From assembly GCA_009823395.1 (NCBI GenBank), contig CM020502.1, forward strand, positions 21,732,444-21,796,443: a DNA stretch of 64,000 nt, given 5' to 3'. This stretch comes from Thamnaconus septentrionalis. Its lineage: Eukaryota; Chordata; Actinopteri; Tetraodontiformes; Monacanthidae. Under the pieces are notes generated by a model. It ran no database searches, was not told the DNA's origin, and saw nothing but the letters and a program-made list of their open reading frames with translations. Position numbers and translations under genes: made by a program. Shown here piece by piece: positions 1 through 11,340 of the stretch; the first letter of the stretch is position 1; every line of letters starts with the position of its first letter.

Positions 1-482
1 TGGCGGAGCACATCAACAGCTACTTCGGCACCAGCACGCAGGCGGAGGAAGCGCACGGCGACACACAGGCGCAGCAGCACCAAGCCCACCAAGATGTTAC
101 TCAGCCAGTTCTCACCGCTGCCAAGCGAACAGCAGGGGACCACATTCTGAATCTGTCTCCAGCGGCCGCTGGAAAAAGTGTCAAAGAGCCCGCTCCCTCC
201 TCTGCACCCCCACCCCCACCCCCGTCCCAGTCTGAAGGACCCCCTGCACCTGCCCCCTCCTCCAGAAAAGGCTTCACCCACTACCTTTCCTACCCTCGGC
301 CCAGCGTTCAGGCCTTTGTCGGCAGCTACATCGCCCCCCTTGTCCCCAAGTTCCGAGGCGACGCCAAAGCCCCCCTGGCAGAAAAGGGCAAGGCGTCGGC
401 GGCTCCGGGTGAGCCGACAGCGGAGAAGGCCGAGAGCGAGGAGGAGAAAGCCAAGCGGCAGCTGATGACTCAAAGGCAGAAG
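1..482 (+). CDS. pnpla8: pnpla8 exon A (5'-partial): low-complexity linker before the catalytic region
   Basis: Read from base 3, ending at a GTGAGA donor in phase 0. It encodes a Pro/Ser/Ala-rich stretch, a conserved [13 protein letters not shown] segment and a Lys/Glu-rich tail. Human PNPLA8 has the SYIAPLVP block at the same place. The real exon probably begins upstream of the window. Confidence 0.88.
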
Positions 483-3400
483 GTGAGATTTTGTGTTGTA
501 GTGCTCCAGAGTGCTCTTGGTCTCGAGACCACGTTTTTAGGGGTCAGTAAAGTAAGAGGAGGTGAAAAGCTATGGATTCAGTTTTCCTCACCCACATATT
601 TCTTCTGTAGATAATAGCCAAGGTGAGTGTGCACAACCGCACCAGGACCCTGGTGAAAGGTCTGCAGAGGGTCACGGATGTGAAGCTCCTCACCAATCGG
701 GTGGAGGAGCTCAGCTTCCACCTCCTGGAGTTCCCTGAGATGCGAGGCGTCGCTGTCAAGGTTTGTTTGTTTGTGTCCCTGTCACTCCACCCCACAAATT
801 TCAGACGGTCGCAGATCAGGAGAGTGTGCTGCCTGATCTGTTTTTCAGGAGAGCGTGCTGCCGTGCCTGTTGCGCCTGCGCCAGGCCAGAGACCTCCCCC
901 TGCAGGCTGCGGTGAGAGAAGCGCTGGCCCTGGTCGGCTACAACGACCCGGTCAAAGGTCGAGGGATTCGAGTGTTGGCCATAGACGGAGGAGGAACAAG
1001 GTGAATCACGCACACAGCAGCCGGTGTGTTGGCAATGCACGCCCACACTTGTTTTGTGCCTTTATTTGGAAATGAGAATATTTAGAATAAGCTGTGTCCA
1101 CGACTACCTACTGTATAAGGATCATACCGCTATTATTCCTATTACACGCAGCCGTGTGCTCGTTTAGATCTCTCCTTTTTCCTCTTTTGCTGTTTCCCCT
1201 ACCAGCAAAATAGCATTGGTGTTGCAGTGATCTAATGCCTTGTTTGTTCCAGGGGGCTGCTGGCCCTGCAGACCCTCCATAAGTTGCAGAATCTGACAGG
1301 AAAACCCATTCACCAGCTCTTCGACTACATCTGCGGGGTCAGCACAGGTCTGTCTCCCACTCCTCGGTGAATTCTGAATGTATTTTTTATTTACATAACA
1401 TTTTCTCCCGTTCTGTTTTTTCTTTTTAATTGGTCATCTTCAGGCGCCATTTTGGCCTTCATGCTGGGGATCTTCCAGATCCCCCTGGAGGAGTGCGAGG
1501 AGATGTACCGGAGGCTTGGCGCTGACGTCTTCAAGCAGAACGTCATCGTCGGGACCGTCAAGATGGGCTGGAGCCACGCTTTTACGACAGCGAAATATGG
1601 GAAAACATCCTCAAGTAAGACTGAGTGCATCGATCACATCTTTGTGAGCTCAGTATCAGATTCACCGGCGTCTCGTTTGTTTTTATTTCACCATCTGCAG
1701 AGAACGACTGGGTGACGGTGTCATGATCGAGAGTGCAAGAAATCCTCACTGCCCTAAAGTAAGATTTGTTGTACTAAACACTTGAAATAAACACTTACAA
1801 TGATTTTATCTCTACGATTGAATTTTAAGCCTGTGCCAAACTGTAGAGTGGAGGATGCTTCTCTTTTGTAATCTTCCTTTTTTTGTCCACCAGGTGTCAG
1901 CAGTGAGCGCCATTGTCAACAGGGGCTTGCCCCTGAAGGCATACGTGTTCAGGAACTACAGGCTCATGCCAGGAGTGAGATCCCACTACCTCGGAGACTG
2001 CAAACACAAAATGTGGCAGGCCATCAGGGCCTCGTCGGCCGCTCCGGGATACTTTGAGGAATTTGTGCTGGGGAAAGACCTCCATCAGGTGGGACATGTC
2101 GCTGTGAGAACTGCATGTTGCCTCACGCCACTTTGAAAACGTAGGCTGTAGATAGGATTGAAGAACACCAGTATAAACCTGGAGGCAGAAACACAATAAA
2201 AGACAAACATTTTTAAACATCTCATTGATTTTTATGGTAACGTGACAAAAGGAATCTGCATTTTTACTTAACCCATCAGCATTGATTGTCAATCTGACCT
2301 TTGAGGTGCTTTCATTTGCTGTATTAATCAGCATCCTCAACGGCGTCCATATCACCTCCATTGAAAGACTCCACTTGTGCCTTCTGCCTCGGGGGTTGGG
2401 GGGTGGGGTTGAGGTCATTTCCATGACACACCTTCAATCAATACACCTCCGCCACATCACGTGCAGCACCAAGGACAGTGGCACCGTGCGCAGTGTGTGC
2501 ATTGCTCTCACTTTAAACACACAACCTTGAAGGCACTCTGCTAATTGGTCCGAAAGTGAGGAGAATGAGATGGAGATAAATGAGAGTCTTCACGGATCAG
2601 TCTGTACCCGGAAAATAAGCAGTCTTGTCTTGTCTTGTTTTTTACTTCCCTGAGGGTACACCAGTACCCAGCGCACTTCTTTTGTATTCAAGCAAGTTTC
2701 TCTTTATCCCACATGTCAAGAATGTAAAACTATTTGACTTAAAGGTTCCATATTCTGCAGATTTGACTTGACCAATGTTTTGTTGTCATGAGATGAAACA
2801 GAGGGCGTTTTCTGTTCACTGCGATTTCAACAGGAAGCTGAAAAAACATGTTGCAGCTAAATAAGCTGTTCTCGAGAGATCTCAATTGTTTTGTGTTGTT
2901 AATTAACGATGAAAGGTCGCTCCGCTGGAGTCTCAGATGAAGAGTAAAAGATCTGAAAATGTGTGTAACGTGGGACCCTTCAGGCATCACATCAAGGCCT
3001 GTGGTGCGTGTCGGGTTGGTGTGTTTTATTTAGCGTTCCCCACTAATGCTTAACGCCACCGGGGCTCCTATCGGAATTCTTCCGAAGCTCTAATTTGTGA
3101 AGCTTGACTATGAGGCCTGATACCTTTAGGTGGTCTTGTGGGCAGCAATTATGCCCGAGGTTTATCTTACCCTTAATAAGCCACTTAAGCTGCATAAAGC
3201 CTCGTCTCTTCCTCCCGTGCAGGGGTCAGGGCAGGCAGGCCTCGGGCATGATTTACTCAATATTAGATTCCTATCTTCTCGTTCCGCAAGCTGACGGAAA
3301 CCTCGCCTGTTTTCTGCTCATTCAGATTTGAAACGCCCTGCACGAACTTTCTCATACTTAATCAGGAAGTGAATGATTCTGTCATGTCCCTAATGGAGTC

Positions 3401-6256
3401 CCATATCCATATTCGCTCTCCCGAGCTTGCCAGTGAACTACGGAGGATGGGCGTTTTCACCCTAATACGAATGGTGTTGTCAGTCGGGCTAGCGCGCCTG
3501 TCGCTGGCTTCCTTAGAAGTATGCGGTGCAAGATGTCCTTAACTGGAAGCAAGACCATTGCTTTATGTACGTATATTCCTACATACACATAAGAATCGTT
3601 CTAACTGTAGGAAAACCAATTTCATTTGTCAAAATTTATTTATATGATTAATCTCACCCCTTAATACAGAACATTTGTGAAACAACTTTTAAATTCAAGT
3701 TGACCTTATGATATGATGCCGCTCACAATTGCGTGCTGCGCATAAACCTGTTTTGTGTGGGGAAAAGTCGCACATTTCTCAGATTCAAGCCTCCTCTGCC
3801 ACCCACCCAGTCCCCTCCCCCCTCCTTCAACACCACCTTTACTTGCAATGGCAGCGGAGGTATTTCTCAGGAGAATTCTGCCGTTGCTGCACGATGACTA
3901 GAAATATTCGGCACACAAATACACCCACTCAGTCACGCACACGATACACACAGACTTTAAATGTCGGAACAGTCCTCTCTGTATGGCTTTCTAGCAGCGC
4001 CCAGGGGCCACTTTGACGTTGTTGTGATCGGAGGCGGGGCCTCGGAGGTGAGGGGTTGAAAGGTTGTCGGGGAGGATCAGCTGCGCAATTAACCTTTCGT
4101 CACAGGGATGCAGAGGCTGGTAGAAACCCTCGAGGGAAGGGTGGAGCTCTTTACGACTCACACCTGAGGGTGAATGGGCATTGTGGAAATCCACCCTGTG
4201 TTGATGTTTTTCCTGGAGTTACGTCTCGTGGCTCAACCTGCTTCTGGTTAATCGCAGTAAAAAGGGGTGAGCTCGCTCCGTCCGGATGCCTGTGCCCATC
4301 CTCCAGACGCGACCTTGAGCCTTTGCTCTGCCCCCTCCGGGACCGTCGGTGCGAGCCAGGAGAACTTCACTCGCTTTTTTTTTTTTGTTTGTTTCAAAAG
4401 AGAGGAAAGAGCTCGGCTTTAAATGGCTTCAGGCTTCCATTCAGCCAGACTGTCCCTTTTTATTTTCTCCCATGTTTTCATGATTTGAAGCAGCAGCTTT
4501 CAGCAAAAACAAGTAACGTCATTAGTGGAAAAACGGACAAAAGATTGAGGGGGTTCTGTGGCATGATAACAATTTAAGCTTAGAGACAAACAAAAATTAA
4601 AAGAAAATCTGAATTGTGATCAGAGTAATTCACACTTGGTGTAAGTTTCATACAGCTAACGCCATCAAAAGATGTGTGTAGCCGCTGATTTGCTGCTTCG
4701 AAACAACAGCTTTTCTTTCCTTGTTTACTCCTGAACGATCCTCCGTCTGCCTGCCAACACAGCAGCTCTCCAACCAGGGAGCCTCTCAGCCGCGGTGCGG
4801 GGACGGCTCGTCCTGGCTGTCGAAAATTAACACTGTCCACCAGGACGCAAAGCTTGAACTGGAAAATTGGCATTTTGTGCATCGGCTTCGTTTTTAAAAG
4901 AAAAGAAAAGAAAGAAGGAGATGAGCTGTAGGTTGTAGACATTAACCGACACCTCCTCTTCGTCCAGGACGGAGGACTCCTCATCAACAACCCCACGGCG
5001 CTGGCCATCCACGAGTGCAAGTGCCTGTGGCCCAACACGCCGCTCCAGTGCGTGCTGTCGCTGGGCACGGGCCGCTACGAGACGGCGGGCAAGAACGGCA
5101 CCACCTACACCAGCCTGAAGGCCAAGCTGACCAACGTCATCAGCAGCGCCACCGACACCGAGGGTGAGGCCCCCCCCCCGCTGTGCTCAGCACATTCATT
5201 CTGTCATTTGTTCATTTATTTATTACTTGCAGCTAAAACTACAATTTTAAATCATCAGTGATAGTGTGATTTTTGGTATCGATCCAGTACCAAGTACTGC
5301 AGTATCTGAAACCGTAATACTGATACCGGTACGTTTTACACATTTTTGCTTGAAATGTCATGGTCATTGAATCATTTTAGGATTTTGCCTTTAGTTAGTT
5401 GATTATGCTCATGGTAAAACACAAGACAAAGATTACAGGCAAGTAAAAACATCTATTAACGTCTTTTCTTTGTAAATGTAAAAATTTTGCATCTGATCGT
5501 GTTTTTTTATGACTAACAAACAAAACAAAACAAAATGATTTAACTGTATGAAATTAATAAAATTATTTCCATTTTACCACACAACACTGTTTAAGAAAAA
5601 GGTAATCATGCAAAAGAACAAAAAAAGCAGCAATGTAACAAACTAAAAACCTAACAATGTCTGCAATGCATCAAATTACCATCCATTACCCGCTGATATC
5701 AGAATCCTTGACTAGAACCTGTGAGGCCTAAATGCCTTCACAAGCCCTGCTGTTTCATCACCTGTTTTCCAGCCTGTTTCTGCCTCCATCTTCCGACAGC
5801 TTTGCTGTCTAGTTCTTTTCATCACCCCACGATTCGCTGTTTATTTTGCACTCATTCACCCATCAAAACATCTCAAGTTCGCCCCACGATTCCTCCTTGC
5901 GCTCAACGGGAAGCCTGGCTTTTGAAAGCACAGACTTCACAGACCTCCCCTCCCTCTTCCTCCCCCTCCAACCCCCCCCAGAGGTGCACACGATGCTGGA
6001 CGCCCTCCTGCCGCCCGACACCTACTTCCGCTTCAACCCCTACATGAGTGAGGACATCCCGCTGAACGAGAGCCGCGCCGAGAAGCTCAACTTCCTCAAG
6101 GGCGAGGGCCACCGCTACCTGGAGCGCAATGAGGCCAAGCTGCGGCAGGCGGCCAGCGTGCTGAGCCAGGAGAAGAGCGCCATCCAGAGGGTGGCCGAGT
6201 GGGCCAAGCTCAAGGCTGACATGTACGAGGGTTTGCCCTTCCGCTCCAAACTGTAG
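1..6256 (+). CDS. pnpla8: pnpla8, calcium-independent phospholipase A2 gamma (5'-partial, nine exons)
   Basis: Patatin-like serine lipase that hydrolyses acyl chains of membrane phospholipids in mitochondria and peroxisomes. Coding segments read as 3-482, 611-760, 849-1000, 1253-1347, 1444-1614, 1701-1758, 1894-2088, 4968-5163 and 5982-6256, all with GT-AG introns. Seen directly: oxyanion motif DGGGTRG split across exons 3 and 4, nucleophile elbow GVSTG with Ser at 1341-1343, catalytic Asp of DGG at 4968-4970, and a C-terminal SKL peroxisomal signal before TAG at 6254. The order and sequence match vertebrate PNPLA8; about 590 codons are present against 782 in human, so roughly the first 190 residues lie upstream. 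Reading phases agree at every junction except exon 5, where one base is missing (1580-1583). If real, this gives a TGA at 1724-1726. The intact later exons make an assembly or homopolymer error more likely than a pseudogene. Identification is very secure. Confidence 0.96.
611..760 (+). CDS. pnpla8: pnpla8 exon B: pre-patatin helical region
   Basis: 150 nt, phase 0 to 0, between a TTCTGTAG acceptor and a GTTTGT donor. It encodes VSVHNRTR and [13 protein letters not shown], both conserved in PNPLA8. Confidence 0.93.
849..1000 (+). CDS. pnpla8: pnpla8 exon C: oxyanion-hole motif DGGGTR
   Basis: 152 nt, phase 0 to 2. It ends within the Arg codon of the glycine-rich DGGGTRG motif that forms the patatin oxyanion hole. 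LLRLRQARD and [13 protein letters not shown] match the family. Confidence 0.95.
1253..1347 (+). CDS. pnpla8: pnpla8 exon D: nucleophile serine (GVSTG)
   Basis: 95 nt, phase 2 to 1. Contains [13 protein letters not shown]; the GxSxG serine codon AGC at 1341-1343 is the predicted catalytic nucleophile of the Ser-Asp dyad. Confidence 0.95.
1444..1614 (+). CDS. pnpla8: pnpla8 exon E, with a one-base frameshift
   Basis: 171 nt, entering in phase 1. The frame is clean through [15 protein letters not shown]. After that the expected [11 protein letters not shown] is only readable one base over: the T run at 1580-1583 has four T where five would keep frame. The donor GTAAGA and the phase of the next exon fit only the one-base-longer version. 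As written, translation runs into TGA at 1724-1726 in the next exon. Confidence 0.85.
1701..1758 (+). CDS. pnpla8: pnpla8 exon F
   Basis: 58 nt, phase 2 to 0. It encodes [19 protein letters not shown], matching the segment after NILK in vertebrate PNPLA8. This is the expected frame, not the shifted one produced by exon E. Confidence 0.9.
1894..2088 (+). CDS. pnpla8: pnpla8 exon G: patatin core
   Basis: 195 nt, phase 0 to 0. Contains [28 protein letters not shown] and the DLHQ that directly precedes the catalytic Asp. Very close to human PNPLA8. Confidence 0.95.
2089..4967 (+). other. pnpla8: pnpla8 intron 7, 2.9 kb
   Basis: By far the longest pnpla8 intron in the window. No exon was found. 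About 3040-3300 is low in simple repeats and rich in ATTA/TAAT cores, which looks like a candidate conserved non-coding element. The rest is unremarkable apart from T and A runs near 4375-4390. Confidence 0.8.
4968..5163 (+). CDS. pnpla8: pnpla8 exon H: catalytic aspartate (DGG)
   Basis: 196 nt, phase 0 to 1. It begins with DGGLLINNP, where D (4968-4970) is the dyad partner of the exon D serine, and continues through SLGTGRYET. The G+C-rich third positions differ from the AT-rich intron upstream. Confidence 0.95.
5164..5981 (+). other. pnpla8: pnpla8 last intron, with a possible transposon relic
   Basis: AT-rich intron of 818 bp. About 5265-5340 contains GGTATCGATCC and GATACCGGTACG blocks typical of dispersed fish DNA-transposon relics; I cannot assign the family. 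Otherwise nothing is recognised. Confidence 0.5.
5982..6256 (+). CDS. pnpla8: pnpla8 last coding exon, SKL peroxisome signal
   Basis: 275 nt, entering in phase 1 after a C-rich polypyrimidine tract and AG at 5980-5981. It encodes [17 protein letters not shown], a charged helical segment, and [10 protein letters not shown] followed by TAG. SKL at 6245-6253 is a canonical PTS1. Confidence 0.96.
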
Positions 6257-7065
6257 ACTTTCTTTTCCCGGAAACTAGACTGAGCCAAGAGCGAGAACAG
6301 GAGTGAAACGGACCACCCAACCCCTTTTTAAACACTTGACAGAAACTAATTCACACTAAAAAAAAATACATTTTGTGTACTGTTTGATAATGTGTATTTA
6401 TTTTAAGAAAAGAAAACAGAGTTAAAAAGAAATACCTTAGAGTGAGAGGAGAAAGTGCCTGACGGATCTAGAGAGATGTGTTGTGTGATTTGATCAGATT
6501 GATCAGGAAGTAAAGATCATAGTAATTGTACATGCAAGTCGGGGGAAATATTTGAAGCTCGAGTCGGCATCGGCTGAAAGCACTAAGACGTTTATGTGGC
6601 ACTTATACACAGAACCAGGAAGATTATTGTAGATAATTAGTAGTTTTTTTGCTTTTTTGTTTTGGCATTTGCCGCAACTTGAAGACATTTCTAACACTGT
6701 ACACAGCCAGACCTCATTCTTAACCAGGAGTCTTGTAAATAGCACTTAAAAGTTGTGATGACATCTTTGAATTTTGTGGCTTGCAAATTATGATGCTGAA
6801 TTTTTCACCTCCCCACCTCCCTCTCACCTCCCGCGGTAGCTAATCCAGTCGCACTGATGGCACAGGGTAAAAAATAATTCCCCCGCCACCTATTTTGTGG
6901 CCCAGCATGACCCCGCCTGTGTTCCCCTGCATCCTGGTGTTCCCCCGCTGCTCTTAATGCGCACTATCAATTCCACGCGGTGGTAATTGTGAGACTCCCA
7001 TCAGTTGTCGCTGCTCCGTTAAAGTTGCTCAAGAAAAACGAATAAAGGCCTGATGTGAATTCTTA
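6257..7065 (+). other. pnpla8: pnpla8 3'UTR
   Basis: Non-coding sequence from the TAG to about 20 nt past the AATAAA at 7041. The end is inferred from the poly(A) signal and the GT-rich stretch after it, not observed. Confidence 0.65.
7041..7046 (+). terminator. pnpla8 polyadenylation signal AATAAA
   Basis: AATAAA followed within about 20-35 nt by a GT-rich TGTTGTGTGTCG element, the usual arrangement for cleavage and polyadenylation. It is the best signal downstream of the pnpla8 stop. Confidence 0.65.
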
Positions 7066-8032
7066 GCTGTTGTGTGTCGTTTCTGATGGTGGACATGGTG
7101 TCGATGGTACTATGACACACGTCGTCCGATGATGAATGGGCTGTCTTTCGACAGTCACGCACCGTCTTCTTTTTGCTATTTGATCCTTTTTTGAGAAGCC
7201 ATGCGGTGGAATTCCGCGGCGTCATTCCTCTTGGACGGAAGCTCCTCGACGGTGACAGATGTCAGGGCGAGAGATTCACACCTCATAATTTGTCACATAT
7301 TTCTTTCGTCTGACGGCTCGCCAGTGGCTCCAAACTGTCAAAGTGTGAAGTGTGTTGTTTCAACTTAGGACACGCCCCCCAAAAATTCCAACTAGACCTT
7401 TTGTCAGGTTCCATATCAGACAAAAAGCACTTAGATGATGTTTCCTGCATAACACGAGTCAGTGATTCCCTTTGCTGATTTTCAGAAACTTCGCTAAAAC
7501 AGGCTGTTGTCAGGCTGATGTCACAAAAGGGTTGAAAGTGCAGCAATAAGTTCAAAACGATGCGTTCGATCCGGTCCACATCAACCATTCAGGCTTCACT
7601 TTCACCTTGTTCTAAATGTGGAATGCGGTGCAAACCCTGTCAAAAGACCCACCTGCTCAACACCTCACAAGCCCCTGCAGGGCCGCCACCGAACTTCCCA
7701 GTACTCGGAGCGTGATTTAGCGTTCGCATTCATCCCACACGTCTTTTTGCGGAGAGCGTTCCTTTTTTTTCATTTGTTTTTGCCCCCGCTGCGAACTTCA
7801 CCTCACACTCCCGCTAATGTGGAGAAGAAAACATTAATGCAGAAGCTCCGGGGTGTCGCTGCCAAAAGAAAAAATTCCCGCTGTCAGCCGGCGTTATTTA
7901 AGGGGGCCCGGCGTGGAGGCCGTGAACGTCCGCGACAAGCACGGGCAAGGTGGACAAATGAGGTGTGAGCGTGAGACGGCCATCTTCATCGAGTCTAGAG
8001 GTGGTGGGGTGGGGGGAGGGGGGGTTTGCTGG

Positions 8033-8065
8033 AGTATAAAAGGCCAGAGGTAAAGCCGAGGTCTG
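8033..8065 (+). promoter_or_regulatory. Candidate TATA promoter in the intergenic region
   Basis: TATAAAAGG at 8035-8043 lies in a GC-rich setting and would start transcription near 8065. No coding exon follows, so it could drive a non-coding RNA, serve as an alternative nrcam start, or be chance. Confidence 0.25.
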
Positions 8066-8533
8066 CCAGGCTGCTGTGTTTGCTCAGACTTGTTCTCCAC
8101 GATCAGTTCACTGCCTCTTCCTCCTCTTCCTCATCTTCCTCTTCCTCCTGTACAAATCTGCCTGTCTGGGCTTCTGCTGTTCCCTAGCAACGCTTCCATT
8201 CCCCTCCTCGTTTACAGTCTTCTCAATGTAACGTCCGCCCACGTCCGCCCTAAAATCAGCCCTCCACCCACCCCCTGATCTGGCACAGATCTGTTACGCA
8301 ATCCTCTCGTTTGCGGCTGCGAGTGTGGTTTTTTTTGTTTGTTTGTTTTTTTCCTTTTCTTTTGACTCTTCGGATTGGATTAAGAAGGAAAAAAAAAGGT
8401 CGGACGTCTGCCAGCAGAGCACCGTCCTCTCGTACAAACAGCCTTACGTGTGAATGGGTTTTACACCGTTTCTCCGACAGACACACACTGGCACAGTGCT
8501 GTGTGACTATTGTGCTGTTTTTGAACGTCTTTG

Positions 8534-8563
8534 CCTGAGGCTGCAAACAGAGGGCTAAATACT
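8534..8563 (-). mobile_element. Fragment of the 52.3 kb MITE family
   Basis: GAGGCTGCAAACAGAGGGC and the following bases match, in reverse orientation, part of the element at 52323-52711. Only a short piece is recognisable. Confidence 0.4.
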
Positions 8564-10257
8564 CTGCAATTAATTGTGCGCTCCGATTGAGTTACGGCAT
8601 GAAGAATAAACATCTAAATTATCATTATTTAACTCTTATTATTCCACTCATTAACTTATTTTAATTGATTATGCATCTGTAATTGCAACCTTGTGTTGTA
8701 CCAGGAGATATTTAAAAAAGTTCCCACCAGTGTTTTTTTTTTTTTGTTGTAACAATCCTGTGTTCCGCCTCATGGCCGTGGTTGTGCCGCCCACCTGAAC
8801 GTGGCATCCTGCGCTGTCCTGGCCTTGGAAGAAGCTGCCCGGTTGAGAGGGCTTTTGTCTGAGCCGAGAGTGTCAATAAACAGCGAAGTAGTGGAGCAGC
8901 CATCAAAGGAGAGATTGTCTCAACTGAAATATAGTCCGGGCCTCCGTGAACTGGTTTTAAAGTACACAAGCTGCCCCCGGAGAAGGTCACCTGTTAGTTG
9001 GTTAGTTGGTTTTTAAAAAGTTTAAACCCCCCAATCCCCCAAAAAAAAAAAAAAAAACAAAACAAAAAAACAAGCATGTTAAGTTTCTGTTGCAGTGAAA
9101 AACACAGCCACAAGAAAACTAGTAAATTATCATATTTTTCATGAGTTTGCTTTAATAATGATTCGTAATAACATTTTTAAAAAAGTTTTCCTTTTGGAAA
9201 GCCAGACAGCTTTCGGAAAAAAATAACATGAAAACAGTTACATTAACAGTGCCTGGTAAGATTTGACACCATGCGGAGGCATGCATGCCATGTCACACTG
9301 TTGTAAAGTAAGAGTGAAACATGTTGCGTCACGCCCTCTTGGAAGGAACTTGGCAGGATGCTCGACACAGTGCTCCTGTTTTGTTTTGTTTTCTTCTTCT
9401 CTCCTCCTCCTCCTCCTTTCACCTCAGCGGTGCAGTATCGGCACACGGACACACCTGCGCACACACATCCTATTTGTCTGACGTGGGCGCCAATCTTCCT
9501 AGGTCAACATTTGCATCTGCCAAAAGTAAAAAAAAAAAAGGGTTTTTCAAGACGTGCACGACAACACTGCGCTGGAGTGTGTCGAAATCCAGAGGGAGAA
9601 GTTGTGGGTCGGAACCTGTTACACTGGTCAAACTGGGTTTTTCTTTTTCTCCTTTTAAATTAAAGGTTAAAGGCATTATCTCATGTGAAATAAAGTTTTC
9701 CCATAATTTTCATATATTTTTTTCAGATTCAGTTTCAGATCATTTGTTACATTTTTCCACTGTGTGTACTAAAGAGTGAGCTGTGTTACATCGTTGATTG
9801 CTGAATTTGTAGCATGGAGTATTCTGGAAGACCGTCAACGTCTGACAACATCGCTGGACACAGTAGAATATTGTGTCCTCTATTTTTATTCTCGCGTCTG
9901 CATGTGTGTCTGCAGTTCCCTGAGCTGCCGCTTCTTTTAGCGGGGTCGCAGTCAGGTCCGTTCTCTCATCCGTTCTCTCTGTATAGCAGAACGAAAATAT
10001 AGACGTGTCACTCCGTTTGAATGATAATGATAAACGTGGTATGTATAGCTGTGCAATGGTTTTCGCGAAAGCGTCTACCTGGCTGCAACTTGAAACACTT
10101 AATGAATACGCTGAAAATAATACCCAATGCTGGATGTGAAATGTGCAAAAATAATTTTCCGGTTTGTATTTAAGACATCTATGAACTCCATAACCACGAT
10201 TTATATGTAGGTAAGTTGCATCATCTTTAATTATGTCGATTGTATGGTGAAATTTCT

Positions 10258-10292
10258 AAAACAAACAAACAAACAAACAAACAAACAAACAA
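10258..10292. repeat. (AAAC)n microsatellite
   Basis: Uninterrupted tetranucleotide repeat just upstream of the putative nrcam promoter. Confidence 0.9.
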
Positions 10293-10389
10293 AAAAACCC
10301 AAAACAAACAACCTTGTTTTTTGTTGCTTATTTGGCCGCATCTACACACCTGCCCAGCATCCTCCCCGTGCTCCTATACGTCATTATAC

Positions 10390-10500
10390 TGTCCACCGGA
10401 AGTGATAGAGTATACAAATTCCAGCCGGGCATTTTCTGCGTTCGTGGCCGAGGGTAAAAAAAAGAACAAGCAAAACGCAGAGTGCAGAGTGCAGAGTGGC
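10390..10500 (+). promoter_or_regulatory. nrcam: Putative nrcam promoter (no clear TATA, ETS site)
   Basis: Immediately upstream of a GC-rich exon-like block. ACCGGAAGTG at 10395-10404 is a consensus ETS-family site. I see no convincing TATA box. Assignment to nrcam rests on position and on the donor at 10786. Confidence 0.35.
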
Positions 10501-10785
10501 TCCTCCTCCGCGGCCTAGACGATCTTTGCGGCGGCTGAGCGGAGCGCAGGATCCGCGTGGAGCGCTGCTGGCTTGGCACTGCAGCGGCACACACAGTGTT
10601 GGGGGACGGACTCACTGGCCGGGGCCGCTCGTCCCTCAGACACACGCACGCACGCACGCTCACATACACACACACACACGCGCGCGCAGCTCATCATATC
10701 CTTACGGCATACGGCGCACACAAAACCGACTGTCTTTGACTGGGAGTGCGGGTGGAAAAAGGCAGCAACCACTGAGCACCAGGCG
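10500..10785 (+). other. nrcam: nrcam putative non-coding exon 1
   Basis: GC/CpG-rich block with CACG and CA runs, ending in a good GGCG|GTGAGT donor at 10786. It has no ORF resembling NrCAM. Vertebrate NRCAM genes have non-coding first exons far upstream of the start codon, which fits. The 5' edge is not determinable by eye, and further non-coding exons may exist in the next 25 kb. Confidence 0.4.
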
Positions 10786-11041
10786 GTGAGTTTCATCATT
10801 TCTCCCTTTTGTCTCGCATAACGTTTAAAGAGGGATATATAGATATATCTTGATTATCATGATGATGATGCTATCTATATCGCCATCCTTTTCCTCCGGG
10901 GGTGGCAACGAAGGCGCACTGTTGTGTTTGTTTTGTAAAGCGCAACACCCCGTCCTCCGGCGGTGATGCTGTTTTGCATGGCTCGACCAGGTGCATAATG
11001 CAACCGCGTAAATATGGAGGCGCAGCTGATTGCTGATCGCG

Positions 11042-11043
<2 letters not shown>

Positions 11044-11087
<44 letters not shown>
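11044..11087. repeat. (GT)n microsatellite
   Basis: About 22 uninterrupted GT units inside nrcam intron 1. Confidence 0.95.
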
Positions 11088-11090
<3 letters not shown>

Positions 11091-11276
11091 CGCGTGTTTT
11101 CAGTAGAAAAATCCTGCGGACCGCTGCAAGCCTGTGCACCCGCTGCTGCTGCGTCGTCGTCGCATCTTCAGCAGCACCACGTAAAATGAATACAATAAAC
11201 TGAATAAATAAACACAGAAGGATGAGGGCTGGTTCGCGTCTACCGGCTTTGTTGTTCGAACGTGATGTGTCGAGTC

Positions 11277-11340
11277 TGCAGCAGCAGCAGCAGCAGCAGC
11301 ATCGTATTGTTGCTGAGAACGCCGGCCGGCCGGCCGGCCA
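11277..11340. repeat. (CAG)n triplet run followed by a (CCGG)n palindromic run
   Basis: About eight CAG units at 11278-11300, then GGCCGGCC repeats at 11322-11340, in the CpG-rich block just inside nrcam intron 1. Confidence 0.9.

Larger units (their letters stand above)
7066..10480. other. pnpla8-nrcam intergenic region
   Basis: About 3.4 kb with no recognisable coding exon. It holds a TATA-type promoter candidate at 8035, a fragment of a MITE family at about 8534-8563, poly-A/T runs and an (AAAC)n repeat at 10258-10292. Confidence 0.7.

Noticed and set aside
1..6256. pnpla8 as a decayed pseudogene because of the frameshift
   Set aside because: All catalytic motifs, splice sites and the SKL end are intact and only one homopolymer base is missing; a sequencing error or rare allele fits better.
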